DNA of 20,278 nt. Origin: a virus. The notes under the pieces were generated by a model. The model saw nothing but the letters and a program-made list of their open reading frames with translations, was not told the origin of the DNA and ran no database searches. Both the position numbers and the translations under genes were made by a program. The DNA lies in the IMG/VR virus record IMGVR_UViG_3300032265_000105, positions 1 to 20,278 of that record; one strand, written 5' to 3'. Shown here one piece after another: positions 1-7,967 of this stretch (its first letter is position 1; the number at the start of each line of letters is the position of its first letter).

Positions 1-863
1 GTGTTGTTCGTTACATCGTTAAAGTACGCCAGCGCCTTTTGGGTACTATCGTACCAAAGGCGGCCTTCTGCATAACTTGGAGCCGCCGTTGAGGTAAATA
101 TTCCGTAATTGCTGACGGTTGGGTTAGCCAAGGTGACTGCTGTCAACGTGGATGCTGTCGCGCCCAGCGCAATTGACGTGCTGCCAATGGTGATGCTTGA
201 GTTCAACAAGCCGCCATTAGGAATACCAGTAATGTTTGTGCCGGTCAGCGTCGGGGTCGTTGTATAGCTAGGCGTTACACCACCAACAAGCACGCCTGTG
301 CCGGTTGCAAGCATCGAAGTCGCGCTTGCGCTTGTCTGATAAGGGATAGACCCTGCTGCGCCGCCTGCGAGGTTTGTGGCCGTTGTAGCGGTAGTGGCCG
401 AGCCTGCTGTAGTCGCTGACCCCGCGGTGGTCGCATAAGTTGCGGTGGCCGCATTGCCGTTAATCGAGCCGCTAATCGTGTTTGTGACCGACAGGCTGGT
501 GGAACTGAGCGTGGTAAACGCGCCGGTGGATGGCGTGATATTGCCGACTGGAGTGTTATTTAACGCGGTGATTGCAATAGAAACACCGGAAATTGAACCG
601 CCGGTGATGTTGACATTGCTGGACGCGAAATTGTTAAATGTCGCTAGTCCGGTGCTTGAGATTGTCGTGAAAACGCCCGTTGATGGGGTCGTTGAGCCAA
701 TTGGGGATGAGTCAATCGTGCTGCCGACAATTGTGTCTGAATTGATAGGAGGGGAGAAAAACTCCCCGCCTGGGCCTACTAAGCCGACACAAACGCCCGT
801 CTCGCTAAAGATGCCCTGCACGGGCACGATATTGATTGTTTGCGTAAGTGCGGCAGAGGTCAT
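1..863 (-). CDS. Tail fibre / receptor-binding structural protein, C-terminus beyond the window
   Basis: The frame is open from ATG at 863 to the window edge (287 codons seen, no stop), so the C-terminus is missing. The protein is very rich in Thr, Ser, Ala and Gly. Two copies of a motif built on TPSTGxFTT lie near residues 54-74 and 104-124. They are followed by an Ala-Thr stretch (residues about 138-167, ATYATTAGSATTAG...) of the kind found in trimeric fibre shafts. Near residues 260-287 comes an APSYAEGRLWYDS segment typical of phage fibre or appendage proteins. It is the last gene seen in the leftward structural block, after three small structural-type genes. No clear Shine-Dalgarno precedes the ATG; a short GC hairpin lies there instead. 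Function is inferred from composition and position; no enzymatic domain is visible. Confidence 0.75.
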   Translation of the reverse strand, partial: MTSAALTQTINIVPVQGIFSETGVCVGLVGPGGEFFSPPINSDTIVGSTIDSSPIGSTTPSTGVFTTISSTGLATFNNFASSNVNITGGSISGVSIAITALNNTPVGNITPSTGAFTTLSSTSLSVTNTISGSINGNAATATYATTAGSATTAGSATTATTATNLAGGAAGSIPYQTSASATSMLATGTGVLVGGVTPSYTTTPTLTGTNITGIPNGGLLNSSITIGSTSIALGATASTLTAVTLANPTVSNYGIFTSTAAPSYAEGRLWYDSTQKALAYFNDVTNN

Positions 864-870
864 TTTTCAA

Positions 871-883
871 GGGGCAAAGCCCC
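871..883 (-). promoter_or_regulatory. Short GC hairpin just upstream of the tail-fibre start
   Basis: GGGGC and GCCCC (loop of 3) form a 5-bp hairpin ending 7 bases before the fibre ATG, where a ribosome binding site would be expected. No long U-tract follows on either strand, so it is a weak terminator candidate. It could affect translation initiation of the fibre gene. A role is inferred only. Confidence 0.3.
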
Positions 884-888
884 GCCTT

Positions 889-1233
889 TTACGATTGGTC
901 TGCCACAGGTGTGACGTACAAAAGAGATGGGCCAGCAGCCGCGCCGATTGCTCGTACATAAAACGGCGTGGTAGGCACAGCAAGAACAACAGGCGAAGTC
1001 ATGCCAGCAGGCAGCAAGAAATCACCATTTGTTCCGCTTACGGGTAGGACAGCAGCGCCCACATTAGCGTCGCCCCATTTAACGGCAACAGCAACCGCAC
1101 CAGTATTCAAAAAACTTGCGTAATTGACCTGGTCGTTAGTGCTGTCATCAATGAGGGTAGCCGCAGTGGACGAAGCCGTTACCGATAGGGCAACGGTTGG
1201 CCCTACTGTACGGATAACGGATGTGCCTGCCAT
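889..1233 (-). CDS. Small structural-type protein, 114 aa
   Basis: I do not recognise the family. The product is Ala/Val/Thr/Ser rich, with alternating hydrophobic and small residues suggesting an all-beta fold. It has no signal peptide, no transmembrane segment and few charged residues. It lies 2 bp after the stop of the 108-aa gene and about 25 bp before the tail-fibre gene, so the three are probably co-transcribed. Composition and position between coat and fibre suggest a virion component (head decoration, neck or fibre adaptor), but this is inference. No convincing Shine-Dalgarno is seen, which fits translational coupling to the upstream gene. Confidence 0.7.
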   Translation of the reverse strand: MAGTSVIRTVGPTVALSVTASSTAATLIDDSTNDQVNYASFLNTGAVAVAVKWGDANVGAAVLPVSGTNGDFLLPAGMTSPVVLAVPTTPFYVRAIGAAAGPSLLYVTPVADQS

Positions 1234-1235
1234 GA

Positions 1236-1562
1236 TTAGGCCGCATTCACAGGAGTTGGGCCTTCGAGCCGAACGATTTGGAATTCATAAGTTCCAGCCG
1301 ATGGTGTTACCGAGCCAGAGGTGAAATTACCAAATTGAACAGTCAAAACGCCTGCGGTCAAGCAGTCTGCTTCAACAATAAACACGCCGCTGATTTGGTT
1401 TGAGATGTAACCCTGCGGAACAATGATGTCCGTGGTCAGCAAACCAGGCACGCTGAATGTTTGATTCGATGTGCTTTGAGCCGAAACTGCGGTGGGTGTA
1501 AGGGATGGGCCAATGTAGAAAGTCTCGTGCGAGTTTCCACGGGTGACGGTAGTCGATGCCAT
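1236..1562 (-). CDS. Small structural-type protein, 108 aa
   Basis: No recognised domain. The sequence is Thr/Ser/Val/Gly rich and probably beta-stranded, with a single Cys and no membrane segment. A ribosome binding site (AAGGAA) lies about 8 bases before the ATG. It is the first gene after the intrinsic terminator at about 1.6 kb, so its expression needs read-through or its own promoter; I found no clear promoter in the short gap. Its resemblance in size and composition to the flanking 114-aa and 140-aa products suggests a set of small virion surface or connector proteins. Function unknown. Confidence 0.72.
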   Translation of the reverse strand: MASTTVTRGNSHETFYIGPSLTPTAVSAQSTSNQTFSVPGLLTTDIIVPQGYISNQISGVFIVEADCLTAGVLTVQFGNFTSGSVTPSAGTYEFQIVRLEGPTPVNAA

Positions 1563-1603
1563 AAGAAATTCCTTTTAAGAATTGATTGAATTGTAGCCTA
1601 AAA

Positions 1604-1643
1604 GCAAAAAAGCCGCCTACCGAGAATATCCCAGCAGGCGGCT
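1604..1643 (-). terminator. Intrinsic (Rho-independent) terminator after the 140-aa gene
   Basis: Read on the minus strand, AGCCGCCT (1643-1636) pairs perfectly with AGGCGGCT (1618-1611) across a 17-base loop and is followed by a run of T (1611-1606, then GC and more T). It begins about 12 bases past the stop of the 140-aa gene. It separates the scaffold/coat unit from the small-protein/tail-fibre unit and would lower fibre expression relative to coat. Confidence 0.85.
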
Positions 1644-1655
1644 ATTCTTACCCGT

Positions 1656-2078
1656 TTAAGGCAGGAAAGAAAGGTCGTAGCCGTAGACGTAAACGTCCAT
1701 TGTGGCAGCAGCGCCTTGGGCAGTACCGACGTTCACATACAGGTTTTGGCCTGTTTGTTGGGCGGTAGATGCCACGGTGCGTTGCGACACAACGGTTGAG
1801 CCGGTCATAGCGGACAGCGCGGCGTTAGACACGATTGCAGTACCGCCTGCCGACGGAGCAGTGAACAAGCCTGCTGCTGCGGTGGTCAGGGATACGCTTG
1901 CATTCGTGAAAATCACGTTGCTGACGCTGTACGAAGACGTATTGTTAATGGGCAATACGGTGTCACCGGTTGCATTCACGTTCACGCCTTGGTAGCTTGC
2001 CAACAGACGAATTGCCTGATTGGAAGCCAAATTAGCGGGGTGATTGGCAACGGTGGTTGCTGGGCCTGGATTTGCCAT
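1656..2078 (-). CDS. Probable head-associated structural protein, 140 aa
   Basis: The gene lies immediately after the coat gene (25-bp gap) and is the last before a strong terminator, so it is probably co-expressed with coat and scaffold. The product is rich in Ala, Thr, Ser, Val and Asn with almost no charged residues, no cysteine, no membrane segment and a predicted beta-rich pattern. The ribosome binding site AAAGGA lies about 8 bases before the ATG. Position and composition suggest a capsid decoration or accessory head protein, but no family motif is recognised and this remains inference. Confidence 0.75.
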   Translation of the reverse strand: MANPGPATTVANHPANLASNQAIRLLASYQGVNVNATGDTVLPINNTSSYSVSNVIFTNASVSLTTAAAGLFTAPSAGGTAIVSNAALSAMTGSTVVSQRTVASTAQQTGQNLYVNVGTAQGAAATMDVYVYGYDLSFLP

Positions 2079-2103
2079 GATATTTTTCCTTTACAAGTTA
2101 ATA

Positions 2104-3096
2104 TTAAGCGGCAACGCGGCAAGCAAGTTCGGGGTACAGCGGTGCCCAGCCATACAACACGTCCAAGCGAGTCGGAATCGAATCGTTATTGATGGTGTAT
2201 TGGCGAACCACACGCATGGAGAGCCCGATTTCCTTATCGGAAGCGCGGCCAGCGAAGTGGACTCCGTCAGGCAGCTCGAGGTCAGCAACTGCCAAGCAAA
2301 ATGCATGCCGATGCATGACTATATTCTGCGGAGAAACCGTTCCAGTGTTGTTAAACGGGGTCACAGCAGCGGTCGAAGACGTAGCCGAGATATATACGTT
2401 TTGGAACTGGCCTGCGGAGATGACAGCGGGGCTGACAGTCACCGAGGTAGTACCGGACGTAGCAACGGTCACAGCAGAGGTCACGACAAAGTTACGCAGC
2501 TTGTTGGAGCCGTAAGCCTGGCGGTTCTGTGGGTTGACTGCGTACACGTTTGCAATGGTGATAACGTCACCTTGTTGCAGCGATGCAGTTGCGGTCGTGG
2601 CGGTCAGCGCGATGGTGGACGAAGAAGCCCAGCCCGAAGTCAGGAAGCCAGTTGCGGTTGAAGTATTGCACGCCAAGGTAGCAGTGCTATACGAACCGAA
2701 AGTTTGGCTCACAACGTTCTGGTCAAGTTTCCAGTTCATGCCAGCGGAGTCGCGTCCCATCAAGCCCTTGCGATATTGTTCGCCAATGGCTTCTTGAGGC
2801 ACAAACAGACCCTTCAAGCTGTCAACGATAGTCGCAGCGGTGAACGGCTCCACGATACAAGAACGGCGGCCATCACGGGGTGCGCCCTCAGCGTCGAGGT
2901 AAGCGCCTGCGGTCAGGTAGGTAATCAAACCAGTTGGAGGCGTGCCAGCAGTACCGACGATGTTCGCGGTATTGTTTTTAGCCATAACAAGACCATCACG
3001 GTCAATCTTATTGGCAATGGCAGCCACAGCGGGCTTGAGAACGCGGTCACTGAACATATCCAGCGACAGGGCCAGGTCTTGAGTGGTGAACTGGGT
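2104..3096 (-). CDS. Major capsid (coat) protein, P22 gp5-like, exon 2
   Basis: This holds codons 86-415 and the stop of a P22-family coat protein (HK97 fold) that builds the procapsid shell. It begins TQFTTQDLALSLDMFSDR. That segment matches the family region xxFSSxDLALSLDDFSxR, which normally follows a HVD motif; the HVD lies in exon 1. Further family-like segments are LKPAVAAIANKID, IVDSLKGLF and QYRKGLMGRDSAGM. The central region, rich in Thr and Ser, probably corresponds to the variable insertion domain. An ATG at 3099 makes this look like a free-standing gene, but it has no Shine-Dalgarno and is the last triplet of the intron. Spliced product 415 aa, close to P22 coat (about 430). The scaffold gene lies directly upstream, as in P22. 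Confidence 0.9.
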   Translation of the reverse strand, partial: TQFTTQDLALSLDMFSDRVLKPAVAAIANKIDRDGLVMAKNNTANIVGTAGTPPTGLITYLTAGAYLDAEGAPRDGRRSCIVEPFTAATIVDSLKGLFVPQEAIGEQYRKGLMGRDSAGMNWKLDQNVVSQTFGSYSTATLACNTSTATGFLTSGWASSSTIALTATTATASLQQGDVITIANVYAVNPQNRQAYGSNKLRNFVVTSAVTVATSGTTSVTVSPAVISAGQFQNVYISATSSTAAVTPFNNTGTVSPQNIVMHRHAFCLAVADLELPDGVHFAGRASDKEIGLSMRVVRQYTINNDSIPTRLDVLYGWAPLYPELACRVAA

Positions 3097-3374
3097 CATT
3101 CTGTTACTTCGGCTCTCCAGCCTACTGACCCTTTCGGGCGGGGTTGGTGCTTCGACCTACCCTCAGCGACTTCAATCAGGTTATATCGCTGTTCAGACTA
3201 TCGCATCAGCTTTCGCTGCCATCCCACTTAGTCGTTCAGGCTGCACAGAGTTTCCTCTTGCTTGCCCCCTGTCGCCCACCTCTGGGCTTCCAAGTCAATC
3301 AGGGACGGTTTTGCCAATCAAGCAGTCAGAGCAAAAAATGCGCTGTTTGCTACTTGATATGTGGACATCGGTTT
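3097..3374 (-). ncRNA. Group I self-splicing intron (278 nt, no ORF) in the coat gene
   Basis: P1: exon AUGUGGAU (3382-3375) pairs with the guide GUCCACAU (3366-3359), giving the U-G wobble at the 5' splice site. P2: 3358-3350 with 3325-3317 (9 bp). P3: CCGUCCC (3308-3302) with GGGAUGG (3225-3219). P7: GACUA (3233-3229) with UAGUC (3200-3196). P8: CAGC-GAAA-GCUG (3218-3207). P9: CAGCGA (3191-3186) with UCGCUG (3169-3164). Further hairpins lie at 3287-3274, 3258-3247, 3138-3129 and 3122-3111; the exact P4-P6 pairing is less certain. The core GCAGCCUGAACGACUA resembles that of the T4 td intron, as does the 3' end in AAUG. Terminal G is 3097. Removal joins HVD to TQF in frame without a gap. No homing endonuclease is inside. 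Confidence 0.92.
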
Positions 3375-3629
3375 ATCCACATGGAATTGGGTCGACAAAG
3401 TAACGGGAACCGAGGTCTCGACAAAGTCTTCCACATTCAACGCTGGGCCAGTAGTACCAATAAAACGGCCAGGGCGACGGACGTTTACGGTGTTACCGAT
3501 TTTCGCACCAACGACAGCGAACTGGTCATCATAGTTTCTATCTATCTCCGAGGTGAACGTCAACTCGTTTTCTAAAACCATCAATGCTTCATTGGTGATT
3601 TTAGAGATGGTAAGCAGATTGTTGCTCAT
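3375..3629 (-). CDS. Major capsid (coat) protein, P22 gp5-like, exon 1
   Basis: This encodes the N-terminal 85 residues of the coat protein: start MSNNLLTISKITNEALMV, then a conserved region ending STQFHVD. This is the typical N-terminus of P22-like coat proteins, in which helices bind the scaffold and beta strands follow. The ribosome binding site AGGAG lies 8 bases before the ATG. Without splicing the frame runs into the intron for 18 more codons and stops at 3318, giving a useless 103-residue fragment. The exon ends exactly at a codon boundary (GAT, Asp85), with U as the last base as group I splicing requires. The stop codon of the scaffold gene is 18 bases upstream. Confidence 0.9.
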
Positions 3630-3647
3630 TTACATACTCCTAAAATA

Positions 3648-4550
3648 CTAACGGATTCGACCAGCTTTTCTCGCTTCTTTCCAGGCTTGATAAGTTCCGT
3701 GGAATTGACCATCAGAGCCAATTGACACATCACTCATCTTGCCCGTTCCGCGAATAGGGCTAATCGGCGGTGGTGCTTTACTTTTACCGACAGGATTACT
3801 CGACTTGGTTTCAGTTTGCTTCTCAAACCGCGCCTCCAGTTTCCCAATCTCGCGTAGCGCCTGCGCTGGCGACATAGAAGTTAGACGCTTTGCAGCTTCA
3901 TCTTCTTTTGCAAGGTGATACAGGATTTGTGGGCCTACATCACTTTCCAATATTGCGTCCCGAATGTGGTCACCAACGACCACGCTGCTTGACGCAACCA
4001 TGTCATCGAAATCGGGCATTTCTGCTTTCGCTGCTGTCACTTTGGTCGCCCAAGTCGCAATGACTTTTTGACGTTCCGCATCGACCCTGCGATTCTCGTC
4101 TTCCCTATCTCGCTTTACCAATGCCTGCTCAGTCGACCATTCTGCTAATGCCCTTGCATATTCAAAGGCATCAGTAAATTGACTCGGCTGTGGCTCTGCG
4201 TTCGCTTGACGCACCGGTTGGGGCGCTGCTTGCTGACGATAAGCCGCTAACTCAGTTTCCAGCTTTTGCCTAGCTTCACGTTCTTGCGCTGCTTCTTGTT
4301 TGGCAAGTTCGCGTTGCTTGGTTATCTCTGAAAACCGTTTTTCGAGTTTCGGATTCTGCTTCCGTTCCTCTGTCGGTTTGGCATCATCGTCTGCTGACTG
4401 TTCACTCTGTTTCGTATCCTCTAACGGCTCTGAGGGAGTATTCTCAACCCCAGCCTCGTCAGTATCACTAGCAGCTAAACCAAGTCGATTTGCATAAAAA
4501 TCTGCCGAATTCTCACTAGTCAAAACATGACCGGCTTCTTTGTCACTCAT
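3648..4550 (-). CDS. Scaffolding protein, P22 gp8-like
   Basis: The 300-residue protein lies between portal and coat, the standard position of a P22-type scaffold, which guides coat and portal into a procapsid and is not kept in the virion. Residues 1-75 are acidic and probably disordered. Residues about 65-110 and 140-170 are highly charged, Glu/Lys/Arg/Gln/Ala-rich helices likely to form coiled coils. The C-terminus ends in a basic helix (AWKEARKAGRIR), resembling the coat-binding helix-turn-helix end of P22 scaffold. The ribosome binding site AGGGA precedes the ATG. No protease motif is visible. Identity rests on order, size and composition. Confidence 0.85.
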   Translation of the reverse strand: MSDKEAGHVLTSENSADFYANRLGLAASDTDEAGVENTPSEPLEDTKQSEQSADDDAKPTEERKQNPKLEKRFSEITKQRELAKQEAAQEREARQKLETELAAYRQQAAPQPVRQANAEPQPSQFTDAFEYARALAEWSTEQALVKRDREDENRRVDAERQKVIATWATKVTAAKAEMPDFDDMVASSSVVVGDHIRDAILESDVGPQILYHLAKEDEAAKRLTSMSPAQALREIGKLEARFEKQTETKSSNPVGKSKAPPPISPIRGTGKMSDVSIGSDGQFHGTYQAWKEARKAGRIR

Positions 4551-4613
4551 AGGTTTCCCTAAGTATTTTCCCCATGAGCCTCACGGGTAAGGTTTGTGGT
4601 TTATACCACGAAT

Positions 4614-6695
4614 TTATATAGCACGCTCAGTTGTTTCCAACGATGCCGCGTGCGTTGATGCCTTGTCCAAATGCGCCAACATTAGTGCAATTTCGCCCTT
4701 CATGCGCTCAATTTCCAATTGCGTCTGAGTTTTAAGGACAGTATCGTGCGCCGTGGTGCTTGTCCGCATTTCCATGTCTTTATGGCGTTCTTCGTTCCGC
4801 AATTCAATATCGTGGGCGCGGTTGGTTTCCTTAATAAGCGTCCGCTTGGTCTCGGCATCCTGCTTAACTTGCTCAATGTCTTGGCGAGTTTTAATCATCT
4901 GCTGCATTTGCTGGATAGCCTGCTGCATTTTCTGCATTTGCGCCTGATTTGCCTTAAGTTGCATCTGAACTTGCGGCGGCACAGGTGATTTATCGTCAAT
5001 CTGCGCCATTGGGTTAGCGGCGGCCAGTCGGTCAGCAATAATGTCCGCGCCAGGAAAGTCCATGTTGCGGAAAATAAGGTCGCCAGCTTGCTGCATGAGC
5101 GCGGGGTCAACCTTAAGCATATTGACCATAGATTCCACGGCCTCTTGGCGCTTGCTGTTATAGCCTGGGCCAGTGTCCATAACAACATCGTATTCGCCCA
5201 CAGTCATGTCGTGCATGATGGTGTAAACGCCCTGCGCGTCCTGCTTGGGTTCATTGATGTTCACCAAATCAGGTTTCCCATCGTCTCCGATGATTCGCAT
5301 TACCCGCTGAGAATCGTAAATCTTGGGGATGAGGTCAAGAATAATCGTGCCGGTTTGCGCGATGGATTTGGTCAAGTTGTCGTAGAAATCAAAGTTGGTC
5401 AAGTCAACTTGTTGCTGTTGGCCGTTCAAAGCCTTGCCCGAGATATTTCCTGGCAGTTGTTGACTTGGGTCAAAAATACCCATCAGCGTCGCAATGTCTT
5501 GGTTAATCATTGCAGACGCGGCCATTACCCCGCTTGGAGGCGGCTCAGGCTGCAGGCGCTGTGGAGGCGGTGCGGGTTGCCCGTCAATGTCGGTTTGCTT
5601 GTAGCGCAGCAGCGGGAAAGATTTAATGTTAGCCGCCGCCCATTCGGTCTCGTGGCCCTCGTCCTGCCCTTCGGCCATCAACCACTTAGCTTTGGGAGCC
5701 AACGCGACGCTTTCGGTGACGGTTGTTTGCCAAAAGTTATACATCCGCTGCGCGTCTTTAGCGTGGCGCACCATGCCGAACTTCTTACGCTTGTCGCCGA
5801 TGACGATATGGCGGCCGTAAACCGGCACAACGGGGATATAAGAGCCAGGCCAATCGCGCTCTTCAATCACCTCAATGGCGGTCAGTTTCTTCCACTTTAT
5901 TACTTTTTTGTATGAATCACGCTCGTCAACTACGGTCAAACCAGCTAAAGCCATGCGGTCTTTCATGTCTTTATCCATGAAACCTTGCGTGCCATCGGAC
6001 AGTTTGACCAGTTTGGCAGGCTCCCGACGGGTGTAGAAATACTCCGCAATGCGGATGTCTTCCTTGGTAATCCATTCGGATTGGCTGTCGCCCGTACCGC
6101 GCTGGGTAAAGCTAGAACCATCGTCGCAATCGGGGTACAACTCGCGGAATTTGGCCTTGCTCATCATGGTGGTGATGAGACAGCGGTCAGCGTCCGAGCC
6201 GTTTACGGCTTCAGAATTAGGGTCAAAGTAGACGGTGAACGGGTTTTGGATAGCCTCGATAAAGATTTCTTGGTCGAAGCTGTCCTGCTTTACATAGTCG
6301 GTTGTAACGCGCCAATAACCCCAGCCCATCCGCACGGCGTGGTCAAAAGCGGTGTCGTAGGCATTGTCCGCATTGGAGTTAATCTCAATATGGCGGCAAA
6401 TGCCTTCGATGATTTCGGCGGTCTTTACGTCAGCCTGGGTGTTTGTCGGGTGAACCTTGATGCGTGGGCGCTGCTGGCGCTGCTGATTGGTCACCTGGCG
6501 GCAATATCCATCCAGCTTATTGATTGTCAGGACAGGGCGCGATTCAAGATTGCGGGAGTTTTGTAAGTCAACCGGCCATTGGTCGCCGCCTGAGACAAAT
6601 TTAAGGTCTTCGAGCGCCTCTTGGCGGTTCATTGTGTCCGCGTCGTTGCAAAGTTTGAGAAAGTCCTTTGCCTCGTCAATGATTGATTCGTCCAT
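4614..6695 (-). CDS. Portal protein, P22 gp1-like
   Basis: The 693-residue protein has the N-terminal organisation of P22-type portals: an acidic helix, DLKFVSGGDQWP, then RPVLTINKLDGYCRQVTNQQRQQRPRI spread over residues about 53-80. The length is close to P22 gp1 (725 aa). It would form the dodecameric ring at the capsid vertex that nucleates assembly and passes DNA. The last 120 residues are a long Gln/Met/Lys/Glu helix (QMQKMQQAIQQMQQMI and following), consistent with the barrel that extends into P22 heads. It starts 1 bp after the terminase stop and is followed by a 63-bp gap with a small GTGGT/ACCAC hairpin and no U-tract. Confidence 0.95.
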   Translation of the reverse strand: MDESIIDEAKDFLKLCNDADTMNRQEALEDLKFVSGGDQWPVDLQNSRNLESRPVLTINKLDGYCRQVTNQQRQQRPRIKVHPTNTQADVKTAEIIEGICRHIEINSNADNAYDTAFDHAVRMGWGYWRVTTDYVKQDSFDQEIFIEAIQNPFTVYFDPNSEAVNGSDADRCLITTMMSKAKFRELYPDCDDGSSFTQRGTGDSQSEWITKEDIRIAEYFYTRREPAKLVKLSDGTQGFMDKDMKDRMALAGLTVVDERDSYKKVIKWKKLTAIEVIEERDWPGSYIPVVPVYGRHIVIGDKRKKFGMVRHAKDAQRMYNFWQTTVTESVALAPKAKWLMAEGQDEGHETEWAAANIKSFPLLRYKQTDIDGQPAPPPQRLQPEPPPSGVMAASAMINQDIATLMGIFDPSQQLPGNISGKALNGQQQQVDLTNFDFYDNLTKSIAQTGTIILDLIPKIYDSQRVMRIIGDDGKPDLVNINEPKQDAQGVYTIMHDMTVGEYDVVMDTGPGYNSKRQEAVESMVNMLKVDPALMQQAGDLIFRNMDFPGADIIADRLAAANPMAQIDDKSPVPPQVQMQLKANQAQMQKMQQAIQQMQQMIKTRQDIEQVKQDAETKRTLIKETNRAHDIELRNEERHKDMEMRTSTTAHDTVLKTQTQLEIERMKGEIALMLAHLDKASTHAASLETTERAI

Positions 6696-7967
6696 TTAGC
6701 CCATCCAATTCTGTGGTTGAACGAAAGTTGGCTTTGACACTCGTTTACGCGGCTCATTTACAACAAGGCCAAGCATACGGAAAGCATCGGCTCCGTGCGA
6801 AAACTGGTCGTGCAGCGGGTTTTTGCTGAACATTTTGGTGTCGGGGTCAACCTCGTAGCGGTAATGCCGCAAGCATTGTAGCCCATCATAGCAGTTATCC
6901 CTGTCAAACCAACAATTCCTAAATAGGGTACGCGCCGCGTTAATACTATCCACAATCGGGGTTCGCGGGATGATTTTGGTCTTATATCCCGCAGACCGAA
7001 CGATTTGGTCGATTGACCGACCGGCAGCGGCCAGCGTTTTGTTCTCAGCGTCGTGCGGAAGCCACAAGGTATCGTAGACATAACCGTAAGTTTGCATCTT
7101 GGCTAGGTAGTCGGAGATGGTCTTTTGGTTGTCCTCATGGTAGCGAATGAGCCTGGTTTCCATGCCGATAAACTGGACAAACCATATTGCAGTTGCATCC
7201 GACCAGCCTAGGTCAAACACGGCGTGAACCGGCTTCATGGGGTCATATCCGACCTTGGTGATGCGGCCATCCAACTCGGCCATCTGCATCTCGCGGGCAA
7301 AGATAGCGCCATCCACAGTTTGGCGGCATATGCCTTCCCATACGGTGTTATATGCCTCGATGTCGCGCATCTTGAGCGCGTCTTTTTCCAGCATCAACGT
7401 CTCAGGAAACCAAGGATTGTCCGACCAGTTAATCTTTTGGACAACGGCGTTCTCAGGTGGATGCAGCACAAACCGCTGATAGGTCTCGTCCGTCTCCAAC
7501 TCAGGGTTAAACGTGACCCATATCTCGCTGCCTTCCTTGCGGATGGTCGGAATCAGAATATTCCACGACAGGCGGCTGGTCGTTTGTGCCTCCTCCACCC
7601 AACACAGGTCTACTCCCTCGTAACTTTTTACGTTAGCGACGTTGTTCTTGAGGCCGACAAAGGCGAACTCAGTCCCGTTTTTGCCCCGAATACTGGCCTG
7701 GGTGATTTCGTAGAAGCCTTCTAACCCTAAGTCGATGATTTGGTCGCACAGCAGCTTGTGAACGGAATCTTTGATGGAAGTCTGAAACTCACGGGCGCAA
7801 AGGATACGCAAGCTGCGTTGTGCGCCTTTTATGAGCAATGCTCGAGCCACGCCCCAAGACTTAGCCCCACCGCGGCCACCATGCAAGATTCGGTAGCGGC
7901 TTTTCTCAGGTTGGAACAAGCATTGCAGCTTGACCGGAAACTGCGCTTTACTGAGATTCGGCTGCAT
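6696..7967 (-). CDS. terL: Terminase large subunit
   Basis: The 423-residue DNA packaging motor has an N-terminal ATPase and a C-terminal RNase H-like nuclease. Walker A is GGRGGAKS (residues 30-37), Walker B is DLCWVEEA (residues 120-127, catalytic Glu), and a coupling-type motif WVTFNPE lies near residue 150. Nuclease acidic residues sit in FDLGWSDAT (D252, D257), LPHDAEN (D306) and HGADAFR (D394). The family is the PBSX/Terminase_3 type. The gene overlaps the end of the small-subunit gene by 20 bp and abuts the portal gene. It would dock on the portal ring and translocate DNA into the procapsid. Confidence 0.95.
   Translation of the reverse strand: MQPNLSKAQFPVKLQCLFQPEKSRYRILHGGRGGAKSWGVARALLIKGAQRSLRILCAREFQTSIKDSVHKLLCDQIIDLGLEGFYEITQASIRGKNGTEFAFVGLKNNVANVKSYEGVDLCWVEEAQTTSRLSWNILIPTIRKEGSEIWVTFNPELETDETYQRFVLHPPENAVVQKINWSDNPWFPETLMLEKDALKMRDIEAYNTVWEGICRQTVDGAIFAREMQMAELDGRITKVGYDPMKPVHAVFDLGWSDATAIWFVQFIGMETRLIRYHEDNQKTISDYLAKMQTYGYVYDTLWLPHDAENKTLAAAGRSIDQIVRSAGYKTKIIPRTPIVDSINAARTLFRNCWFDRDNCYDGLQCLRHYRYEVDPDTKMFSKNPLHDQFSHGADAFRMLGLVVNEPRKRVSKPTFVQPQNWMG

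Noticed and set aside
445-1047. 200-codon plus-strand frame near the left end
   Set aside because: Antisense to the tail-fibre gene and the 114-aa gene; the minus-strand frame has fibre-type repeats.
2044-2661. 205-codon plus-strand frame opposite the coat gene
   Set aside because: Shadow of the coat coding strand, with Arg/Ser/Cys-rich composition.
3318-3374. Coding extension of coat exon 1 (KPMSTYQ...)
   Set aside because: These codons are the 5' part of the intron (P1 loop, guide and P2); they stop after 18 codons and do not match coat proteins.
2104-3629. Coat gene broken by frameshift or insertion (pseudogene)
   Set aside because: The gap folds as a group I intron with precise splice sites, and the exons join in frame without loss of family residues.
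5088-5915. 275-codon plus-strand frame opposite the portal gene
   Set aside because: It lies fully antisense to a clear portal protein, has no ribosome site and its product resembles no protein.
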